Of a DNA stretch of 12,638 bases, positions 1 to 6,150 are shown piece after piece (the stretch's first letter is position 1; every line of letters starts with the position of its first letter). The position numbers were made by a program, and so were the translations under genes. This stretch comes from Planctomicrobium sp. (GTDB lineage: Bacteria > Planctomycetota > Planctomycetia > Planctomycetales > Planctomycetaceae). Location of the stretch: the NCBI GenBank assembly GCA_018659505.1, contig JABJMI010000306.1:1-12638 (forward strand), written 5' to 3'. Under the pieces are notes generated by a model. The model searched no databases. It was not told the origin of the DNA and worked only from the letters and a program-made list of their open reading frames with translations.

Positions 1-1
1 C

Positions 2-754
2 CCGCGTTGTGACATTGATCTTTCGCGTTCTCGTCCTCGACCAGGAGAGAAGCCGACCCAGCTTCCTCCGACTCCCGGTGGTGATTTGCGTATATTCTTA
101 TCAAAAAAAGTTCCACACTTACCGACTTCAATGCGGCGCATTGCAGCTCCACCTCCTGACAGCTACTACCTAACCTCACCGATCACCCGTTTTTTCTACG
201 ACCGAACTCCGGGCAAACCAGTGTTCCTGAATCGCGTGGTTCAAATCACGCAGCTGAGAGAGGGCAAAACGGGTCAGACTTTTTCTGATACGCGATACGA
301 GCCTGTTGAAATGGAGTTGAGCGAAATACCTCGCATCAAGATCGCAGACTCGATGCACTCCTGGCAGGTCGTTAAAGATAACCGTTGGACCAAAGTTCCA
401 GTCGAAGAAATTCCTCAAGAGTATCGAGACCACGTAGAAGTGATCGGCAATGTGGCGACTGGTAAACTATGGCATGGGATGCGTGCGGAATTGACCTCCG
501 AAATGGACCGCATGGAAGCTGTCCAAGTCCCTCCTGCCACCGACTTACCTCCGGTCGCTGGAGACAATGTAAATCTTGAACCGACCGCAATGAAGGTGGA
601 CGAGCAAGGACTCGACGCAGCAGTTTCTGACCAGCCACGCAGAGCGTTGGTAGCGGGAATCGCATTCCTACTGGCAGGTGCAACGCTTTTGGCAGCATTT
701 GGGTATGCTCGCTGGAAAACCCTGCATGCCTCAACGAATGTGAAAGAAAATTAG
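2..754 (+). CDS. C-terminal part of an unrecognised membrane-anchored protein (5' truncated by window edge)
   Basis: The reading frame is open from base 2, so the gene begins outside the window. A TTG at 86 could serve as a start, but the frame continues upstream through a Pro/Arg-rich stretch (RPRPGEKPTQLPP), so I treat 86 as internal. About 250 residues are visible. The first two thirds are mixed, soluble-looking sequence with no motif I recognise. An acidic and Pro-rich linker follows, then one hydrophobic segment near the C-terminus (ALVAGIAFLLAGATLLAAFGYA) and a short basic/polar tail ending in TAG. This looks like a single-pass or tail-anchored membrane protein, unless further membrane segments lie upstream. 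It is followed after 84 nt by the zinc-ribbon/LRR gene on the same strand, with no clear terminator between them. Function unknown. Confidence that it is coding rests on the long open frame and sensible composition. Confidence 0.75.
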   Translation, partial: PRCDIDLSRSRPRPGEKPTQLPPTPGGDLRIFLSKKVPHLPTSMRRIAAPPPDSYYLTSPITRFFYDRTPGKPVFLNRVVQITQLREGKTGQTFSDTRYEPVEMELSEIPRIKIADSMHSWQVVKDNRWTKVPVEEIPQEYRDHVEVIGNVATGKLWHGMRAELTSEMDRMEAVQVPPATDLPPVAGDNVNLEPTAMKVDEQGLDAAVSDQPRRALVAGIAFLLAGATLLAAFGYARWKTLHASTNVKEN

Positions 755-838
755 AATTCGCCTGTCCGGTTTTTCGTTGGTCTCGCCACATGGTGAGTAG
801 CCACGTTGTTTTCGGATCAGTTTCAAGCGGAGATCGCC

Positions 839-1867
839 ATGCCAGTTACAAAGTCAGTTTGCCCATCTTGTGGAGCAGAAATCCGTCAGGGGATGTTAAG
901 ATGCCGAGAATGCGGTCGACCACGCGGTACGGTTTCTTCAGCGACCAACGCTGCTTCCAAGAATTCGGTTTCGATTAAAAGAAGCTCAAAGACGATCCCC
1001 CCGAGCAAGCCTCACTCACGAACTCCTGACAACGTGAGTTCAGAATCGTCCCCTCGCCCAAAAGCTGTCGTCAAACCTCAAGAAAGACGCAAAACTGTAG
1101 TCAGCACCTCACGGGCGACCGCACAGCGAAGGCAGAGACCGCAGCCCCAGCAACCGTGGTATCGAAGCATGGTGGTGTTAGTGGCGGCGGCGTTTTTGTG
1201 TTGTGCGACCGCCATCACATTTGCGATGAGTTTTCAACAAAAAAGATTGGCGCCTGTCGAAGTATTGGCTGACGAAATTGTACTGACACCTGATCGAGCA
1301 GCTGCCATTTGGGTCGTCGATAACTACGGCGTCGTGACCGTGGAAATGGAATCCGGAACCGAGCTGAAATTTGTTGCTCGCGAACATTTGCCTTCTGAAC
1401 CATTTCGAATCGTTGCGATCGATCTCTGGCATCAGCATATTGAGGGAAGCGAACTCATATTCCTAAGAGATCTCGCTCATCTAAGAAGTCTGGATTTGTC
1501 GCATTCTGGAATTGCTGATGAACACATGCACCTGATAGGTCAGGCAACAAATCTGAATCGTCTAGCTTTGCGGGGCGGTAAAGTCACCGCAGAAGGCTAT
1601 CGTCAACTTCCGTTGAACTTAAATATGACGAACTTCACAGCATCCGCAAACAAAGAGTTCACAGATGAGTCCATAAGCGTTCTCGCAGAAAGAATGCCCA
1701 ATCTAAGGCTGTTTCTGTGTGCTAGCACACAGGTGACCGACAAAGGATTCGCTCAGTTGTCGACGTTGCCAAACCTGCGAGATGTTCGGGTCCAGAAAAC
1801 CGAAGTCAGTGACGAAGCGATAGAGGCATTAAAAGAACAGCTACCAAGGTGCAAAGTTACAAAATGA
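839..1867 (+). CDS. Zinc-ribbon / transmembrane / leucine-rich-repeat protein
   Basis: A 342-residue protein. I chose the ATG at 839 because GGAG lies 6 nt upstream and the zinc ribbon begins at once; the frame also extends upstream to a TTG at 806 that lacks these features. Residues 8-25 form a short zinc ribbon: CPSC (C8, C11) then CREC (C22, C25). Residues about 30-108 are a basic, Ser/Pro/Gln-rich linker that is probably disordered. Residues about 111-132 are a hydrophobic helix (MVVLVAAAFLCCATAITFAM). The remainder contains degenerate leucine-rich repeats, for example LRSLDLSHSGI and LNRLALRGGKV, then LPNLRDVRVQKTEVSD, of the RNI-like type common in planctomycetes. The ribbon is probably cytoplasmic and the LRR domain extracytoplasmic, which would suggest a protein-protein interaction role. 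No enzymatic motif is seen. The ending (LPRCKV plus two residues) is normal for this repeat family. No partner is evident. Confidence 0.85.
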   Translation: MPVTKSVCPSCGAEIRQGMLRCRECGRPRGTVSSATNAASKNSVSIKRSSKTIPPSKPHSRTPDNVSSESSPRPKAVVKPQERRKTVVSTSRATAQRRQRPQPQQPWYRSMVVLVAAAFLCCATAITFAMSFQQKRLAPVEVLADEIVLTPDRAAAIWVVDNYGVVTVEMESGTELKFVAREHLPSEPFRIVAIDLWHQHIEGSELIFLRDLAHLRSLDLSHSGIADEHMHLIGQATNLNRLALRGGKVTAEGYRQLPLNLNMTNFTASANKEFTDESISVLAERMPNLRLFLCASTQVTDKGFAQLSTLPNLRDVRVQKTEVSDEAIEALKEQLPRCKVTK

Positions 1868-2206
1868 TGTTGCACTAAACGGTGAATTGGTGAGTGCGGC
1901 TACTCCCTTCGAATGCCAGTCTTGAAGCCAGTTTGGAACATCAACTCGTGTGTCGGCCATCGTTTGGAGCGTACTACAGCCCAGAATCGTGAAATTCGAT
2001 TGTTGGGATCGAAGGTCACTGAACGAAGGGATAGGAAGAGAGCAGAATAATTCTCATTCTCCCGTCAGTATCTCACAGTGTTTCAGAAACTCATACGAAT
2101 TCTGGAACGTATCACGGAGGGAACCTTTGGTGAGAAAACGAAAATGCCTTAAATAAGATGATAACTGTTCCGAAACGCCTCAACTGTGTACTGCTCACTT
2201 CAAGAA

Positions 2207-2245
2207 GACACCCCTACTCCGACGACTGCTCGAACTATGGGTGTC
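2207..2245. repeat. Imperfect inverted repeat, 7-bp arms
   Basis: The arms GACACCC (2207-2213) and GGGTGTC (2239-2245) are perfectly complementary. Inside them a 3-bp CGA/TCG pair is separated from the outer stem by 6-nt internal loops on both sides. No T-run follows on either strand, so it does not look like an intrinsic terminator. It may be a chance dyad or part of a decayed element end. Confidence 0.4.
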
Positions 2246-2253
2246 GATGAGTT

Positions 2254-2266
2254 CCGTCAATGACGG
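2254..2266. repeat. 13-nt palindrome (6-bp arms, 1-nt centre)
   Basis: CCGTCA-A-TGACGG is a perfect dyad with a single central base. It could bind a dimeric protein, but no promoter for a flanking gene is visible next to it. Function not assigned. Confidence 0.4.
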
Positions 2267-2277
2267 CTACAGCAGGT

Positions 2278-2295
2278 TGACCACTTTGTGGATCA
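2278..2295. repeat. Small hairpin at the 3' end of the minus-strand remnant
   Basis: TGACCAC (2278-2284) pairs with GTGG-TCA (2288-2291 and 2293-2295) around a TTT loop, with A2292 bulged. This gives 7 base pairs. It overlaps the stop codon (complement of 2293-2295) of the minus-strand coding remnant. No U-run follows it on the minus strand, so a terminator role is unlikely. Confidence 0.35.
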
Positions 2296-2508
2296 GGCCC
2301 TTCTAGTCTGAGACCGCATGGCAGCTTTTTCCTCCCGAGGCAAAATCGGGTTGGCCTCGGCAGCCTTGCGGGCTTCCGTGACCTTGTTCATCAGATACTT
2401 CTTATCGCCTGGCAGGATGACATCCCGGCTAAAGGCCTGAAGGCGAACGCTGCCAGATGGAAAGTCCGACGTCGACCCGCTATCGCGTGTTGCCGTCGCA
2501 TGGTCGGT
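2293..2508 (-). pseudogene. C-terminal coding remnant, family not recognised
   Basis: Read on the minus strand, 2508 down to 2293 is an open frame of 71 codons ending in TGA, bounded upstream by an in-frame TAG (complement of 2509-2511). The frame has no believable start codon or ribosome binding site near its beginning. The translation looks like real protein: SGSVRLQAFSRDVILPGDKK, then a helical Lys/Ala/Glu-rich tail including NKVTEARKAAEANP and EEKAAM. Its codons strongly favour G or C in third position. Counting by eye, GC is about 55-60% across 2341-2520 and about 30% in the next 60 bases (2521-2580). That abrupt change coincides with the loss of the frame. I read it as the 3' end of a gene whose 5' part was deleted or replaced. 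I do not recognise the family. It could instead be a short functional gene with an unusual start. Confidence 0.5.
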
Positions 2509-2794
2509 CTATGCTTTATCCGGAACACAAATCACTTTTAATCTACTGTTAAACCAAGTAAAACTAATATGCCAAAATCTGCTACTACCCCCAGGATAAG
2601 CAGACTTGATGAGTTGCAGCGCTCGGTCGAAACGAAGATAGTGACAATCCTCAAGGCTCCCAGAACCTATTCCACCCGAATAACAGCCCCTTCGAATTAG
2701 AGCATTTCCAAGGTTGATTCGTAGTAATTTCGTCAACGAGAAGTTTCGGAGGAAAATTTGATTCGCTAAATTTGAGAGAGAGGTATCACTTAAA
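2509..2794. other. AT-rich leader/upstream region of the selenocysteine locus
   Basis: This should contain the promoter and untranslated leader of selB. An AT-rich tract lies at about 2521-2580, but I see no -35/-10 pair good enough to name. A 5-bp hairpin with a TCAA loop sits at 2728-2741. A strong Shine-Dalgarno sequence, GGAGG (2748-2752), lies 5 nt before a TTG that opens a frame of only three sense codons (TTG at 2758, TAA at 2767-2769). It is out of frame with selB and in-frame stops prevent it from serving selB. A minus-strand open frame across this region lacks support and is left out. Confidence 0.5.
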
Positions 2795-4699
2795 ATGCTC
2801 ATCGGAATGGCTGGACATGTTGACCATGGAAAGAGTTCGATTGTTCGGCAGCTCACAGGCAATGACACCTCTCGTTTGGAAGAGAGGAGGCGTGGGTTGA
2901 CGATCGACCTGGGCTTCGATTACTTCGAAACAGCACACGGGTCTGTATCTGTCATTGACGTTCCAGGGCATGAATCTTTCATCAATAACATGGTCTCAGG
3001 CGCTCATGGATTTGATGTTGCTTTGCTCGTGATTTCTGCGAAAGATGGAATTCAGCGGCAAACTGTCGAACATCTACAAATTTTGCGTGCTTTTGAGGTT
3101 CGCTGTATCGCTGTTGTGATCTCAAAATGCGATCTGAGCGATGAAGCTGCATGTCGCACACTGCAAAATGAAGTTGCAAAGTTGTTTTCACTCATCCCTG
3201 AGGAAGCATTGCCACCGTTCTTTTTTGTGTCTGCAAAACAGGCGACCGGGTTTTCGCTTTTGAGAGAATGGATTGAAAAAAAACGAAGTGAATGTCAGCG
3301 AGATCTGCTCACTGAATCGCTCCCATTTCGAATGCCGATTGATCGATGTTTTAAGAAAGAAGGGCATGGCAGGATCGTAACGGGAACAGTCTTGCAAGGG
3401 ACCGTGAACGTAGGGGATCGTTTAGACCTTCTCTCCAATGATAGTGAAGCAATCGTGCGTGGGATTGAAGTTCACCAACATGTAATGCCCACTGCTCATT
3501 CAGGGGAACGTGTGGCCTTGCAGATCTCTCAAAGAACTGGTCGCGATCCTTCGCGTGGAATGGAGTTGGTGGCACATCAGGCATTCAATGTGACACAGCG
3601 CAGCGGAGCTTGGATCCGACCGTTTTCCGTTGACTTTCCAATTAAACATAACTCCGAACTACAATTGCATACAGGCACTACAAAACAATCAGCGCGGATT
3701 CTATTGTCTAAACCGGGTGTTGAGCACCCTTTTGCTGCGGTGCTCCGCTTTCAAGAGCCTATCATTATTACCGCCGATCAGAAATTCTTATTGCGAAGCG
3801 CTGATGGTCGCCACACTCTTGCCGCTGGTCGTTTTTTTTGCCCAGACTTTGCAGAGCACTGTAAGCCTAGAGAAATACTAAAACTTGTTGAGCAGATTGT
3901 TTCCACGAACAAAGAGACAGCATTGCAGTGCTGGCTCGATTTTCACGGAGAGGTCAAGCATGACAATGGGGATTTCCGACAAAACATCGGAGGGACGAAT
4001 AGTGAGCTCTCCCTTTCGCTTGAAAAACTCCTTCAAGCTGGAAGTGCAGTACAAGTGCCTCACAGTGAATACATCATTTCATCTCAGAGACTCAAGCGGA
4101 TTCAATCGCGACTCTTGGAATATCTCTCAACTTCAAGAGCCGAAAAGAGTTATTTTATCGAGGAATCGTCGCTCGTTCATCACTTTCGTCGTGATGGTTC
4201 TCCTCCCACAATCGCTTACGGAGTTGAGCGATTAGTTCAAAGTGGCAAGTTGCAGAGAGAACAGAACAAGTTGTACCTACCCCAATGCAATCAGCAATTA
4301 TCTAATCATGATGCAGGTCAACTGAAAAGGATTATGAACTGCTACGTTGGCAACCGATCAGGACCAACAGAGAGTGAATTGGTCATCCAATTACAGCTTC
4401 CCAAAAGAAAAATACGATCACTGCTTGAACTTGCCTATTCGAATGGTGAACTTGTACATGTCGGAGGCGGTTATATTTTCACCCCCGAGGTACTGGTGAA
4501 TCTATGGGATGCTATTGTTCAATTACTCTCCGCGAAAGATACAGTCTCTGTCGGCATGATTCGAGATCGCTGGAAATTGACACGCAAACATGCAATTCCA
4601 TTGTTGGAGTATTTTGATTCGCTAGGATTGACTCGTCGAGACCAACATCTCCGTAAACGCGGGTCGAAATTCCAAGAACGCCTTGAACTTCTCAAATGA
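2795..4699 (+). CDS. selB: Selenocysteine-specific elongation factor SelB
   Basis: SelB is the EF-Tu-like GTPase that carries selenocysteinyl-tRNA-Sec to the ribosome and recognises the SECIS hairpin next to the UGA codon. The protein has 634 residues, a usual length for bacterial SelB. The G domain shows G1 GHVDHGKSS (7-15), a switch I region with RRRGLTIDLGF (31-41), G3 DVPGHESF (55-62) and G4 SKCD (110-113; SelB usually has T/NKxD). Domain II begins near residue 178 with FRMPIDRCF and continues EGHGRIVTGTV. The Asp-Arg at 183-184 and His191 match positions proposed by family knowledge to line the selenocysteine pocket. Domain III follows. Residues about 370-634 are the winged-helix region that binds SECIS RNA. 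The start ATG has AGAGG (2779-2783) upstream, 11 nt away. It is the first gene of a selB-selA-selD-selC series, and selA follows after 49 nt. Confidence 0.97.
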   Translation: MLIGMAGHVDHGKSSIVRQLTGNDTSRLEERRRGLTIDLGFDYFETAHGSVSVIDVPGHESFINNMVSGAHGFDVALLVISAKDGIQRQTVEHLQILRAFEVRCIAVVISKCDLSDEAACRTLQNEVAKLFSLIPEEALPPFFFVSAKQATGFSLLREWIEKKRSECQRDLLTESLPFRMPIDRCFKKEGHGRIVTGTVLQGTVNVGDRLDLLSNDSEAIVRGIEVHQHVMPTAHSGERVALQISQRTGRDPSRGMELVAHQAFNVTQRSGAWIRPFSVDFPIKHNSELQLHTGTTKQSARILLSKPGVEHPFAAVLRFQEPIIITADQKFLLRSADGRHTLAAGRFFCPDFAEHCKPREILKLVEQIVSTNKETALQCWLDFHGEVKHDNGDFRQNIGGTNSELSLSLEKLLQAGSAVQVPHSEYIISSQRLKRIQSRLLEYLSTSRAEKSYFIEESSLVHHFRRDGSPPTIAYGVERLVQSGKLQREQNKLYLPQCNQQLSNHDAGQLKRIMNCYVGNRSGPTESELVIQLQLPKRKIRSLLELAYSNGELVHVGGGYIFTPEVLVNLWDAIVQLLSAKDTVSVGMIRDRWKLTRKHAIPLLEYFDSLGLTRRDQHLRKRGSKFQERLELLK

Positions 4700-4748
4700 C
4701 AAATTCCCAACTCTACATTCCCGGTCGGACGTGAAAAAAACAGAGCGA

Positions 4749-6146
4749 ATGTCACCACATCTAGACTATCGTCGTCGACTTCCATCGGTTGATTCGCTGT
4801 TGCGGTCTCAACATGTTGAGTCATTGCTGACCGAAGGTGTGCCTCGTTCTTTACTGTTGTCTTGGATTCGTGAAGAACTGGAATCTTTAAGAGCGACACC
4901 GAAAATTGAGCTGAGCGAGAATGAATTGCTCACCGAAGTGCAGCAACGACTTAGTGCCAAAGCCAACAGTGATGCTTCACGCAAACTCGGTCGAGTCATC
5001 AATGGAACCGGCATTATCCTCCATACGAACTTGGGACGCTCGCCTCTCGCTGAGTCTGCTCGCAAGTGCATGCAAGATGTTGCAGGTTACTGTAATGTTG
5101 AGTTCCAGAAAGAAGAAGGTCATCGCGGTCAGCGTGGTGAACGTGTTGTCGAGCTTTTAAAAGCACTTACCGGTGCGGAAGATGCTTTGATCGTCAATAA
5201 CTGTGCAGCCGCTACTTGGTTAGCACTGCAAGATGTTGTTGGGGCTGGTGAGGCTATCATCTCACGAGGACAACTTGTTGAAATTGGCGGCTCATATCGA
5301 CTTCCTGAGATTGCACTCTCTGCTAAAATTCGTTTGCACGAAGTTGGGACAACAAATCGAACGTACCTGCGTGACTATGAAAACGCGATTCAAGATTCTA
5401 CGAGGGCACTTCTGAGAATTCATCGAAGTAATTTTGTCATTTCGGGATTTGTCTGTGAGCCAAGTCTCGAAGAACTCGTTAATCTAGGGCGACAACGATC
5501 AATCTGTGTGATCGATGATCTTGGGAGTGGCTCACTTTATGACCTTTCAAAGTTCGGTCTCTCTGATCCAACAATTCAAGAGAGCGTTGCGACAGGAGCT
5601 GACCTAATCCTGTTCAGCGGTGACAAGCTCTTGGGCGGACCGCAATGTGGTATTATCCTGGGGCAATCAAATCTGATTAAGCAACTCAGAATGAACCCAC
5701 TGACACGGGCGTTGAGAGTTGGGAAATCAACGCTTGCAGGTTTGGAAGCGACGCTTGAAATTCATTTGGCTGGAAATGGTTTTAAAGAAATCCCAATACT
5801 GCAAATGCTCGCAACTCCCCTTGAATCACTTTACCAGCGCAGCCACGACATTCGAAACGCGTTACTTGATTCCCCACTCTATGACTGCATCTCTGTCAGT
5901 GATTTTGCGTCTCATATGGGAGGAGGAACCCTGCCAGAGCAGCAGGTAGCTAGTGCGGGCTTAAGGGTTGAGGTCAATCGCCCAGAGCGCGTCTCACAAT
6001 TTTTGAGGTTGGGGCCATTTGCAATTGCTTCCAGAATCTTCGAAGGAGCCATTGCGATTGACCTGAGAACCGTTGCTCCGAATGAAGATTCAGAGTTAAT
6101 TGATGCACTTCAGTCCGTCCCCGCCGATCTTGTCGCAGGGACATGA
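4749..6146 (+). CDS. selA: L-seryl-tRNA(Sec) selenium transferase (selenocysteine synthase) SelA
   Basis: SelA is a PLP enzyme that converts Ser-tRNA-Sec to Sec-tRNA-Sec using selenophosphate. From the ATG at 4749 it has 465 residues, against 463 in E. coli. The N-terminus (YRRRLPSVDSLLR) aligns with the family start (xxLPAIDRLLR), which supports this ATG; the frame is open upstream to TTG 4683, and GTG 4731 is a lesser alternative. The ribosome binding site is weak (CAGAGCG). Motifs seen include RVINGTGIILHTNLGRSPL, the HRGQRGERV segment and NNCAAATWLAL. The PLP-binding loop FSGDKLLGGPQCG has the catalytic lysine at residue 293 (E. coli Lys295). The N-terminal domain binds tRNA-Sec in characterised homologues, which assemble as decamers. 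The fused selD gene begins 4 nt after the stop, so the two are probably translationally coupled. Confidence 0.97.
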   Translation: MSPHLDYRRRLPSVDSLLRSQHVESLLTEGVPRSLLLSWIREELESLRATPKIELSENELLTEVQQRLSAKANSDASRKLGRVINGTGIILHTNLGRSPLAESARKCMQDVAGYCNVEFQKEEGHRGQRGERVVELLKALTGAEDALIVNNCAAATWLALQDVVGAGEAIISRGQLVEIGGSYRLPEIALSAKIRLHEVGTTNRTYLRDYENAIQDSTRALLRIHRSNFVISGFVCEPSLEELVNLGRQRSICVIDDLGSGSLYDLSKFGLSDPTIQESVATGADLILFSGDKLLGGPQCGIILGQSNLIKQLRMNPLTRALRVGKSTLAGLEATLEIHLAGNGFKEIPILQMLATPLESLYQRSHDIRNALLDSPLYDCISVSDFASHMGGGTLPEQQVASAGLRVEVNRPERVSQFLRLGPFAIASRIFEGAIAIDLRTVAPNEDSELIDALQSVPADLVAGT

Positions 6147-6150
6147 TCAA

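Larger units (their letters stand above)
1868..2292. other. Intergenic region without a supported gene
   Basis: No open frame here has a believable protein. The longest + strand frame (1950-2156, 68 codons) has no ribosome binding site and an unstructured, Trp/Arg/Asn-scattered composition. No strong intrinsic terminator follows the LRR gene. The right part of the region (2207-2295) carries three dyad symmetries in tight succession, listed separately. The region adjoins a minus-strand coding remnant, so it may be decayed sequence downstream of that gene. Confidence 0.6.

Noticed and set aside
372..791. 139-codon minus-strand open frame opposite the first gene
   Set aside because: It is antisense to a convincing coding frame, and its composition (Arg/Leu/Ser/His-rich) is typical of an antisense shadow.
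1865..1885. Possible selenocysteine read-through of the LRR gene's TGA (next codons Cys-Cys-Thr-Lys-Arg-stop)
   Set aside because: The protein already ends at a natural LRR C-terminus, the extension is only five codons plus stop, and no SECIS-like hairpin with a suitable apical loop follows.
1950..2156. 68-codon + strand open frame
   Set aside because: No ribosome binding site, atypical composition, and no recognisable motif; expected by chance in a non-coding gap.
2160..2300. Integron attC-like site in the dyad cluster
   Set aside because: I looked for the paired RYYYAAC and GTTRRRY core sites at the right spacing and did not find them.
2509..2868. Minus-strand open frame of 119 codons overlapping the selB start
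   Set aside because: It runs through the highly conserved selB GTPase start on the other strand, has no ribosome binding site, and its translation is not convincingly protein-like. A faint resemblance of RALQLIKSAYPGG to REP-type transposases is too short to support.
4683..4748. Upstream extension of SelA to TTG 4683, overlapping selB
   Set aside because: The extra 22 residues do not match the family N-terminus, while ATG 4749 places the conserved LPSVDSLLR segment at the usual distance from the start.
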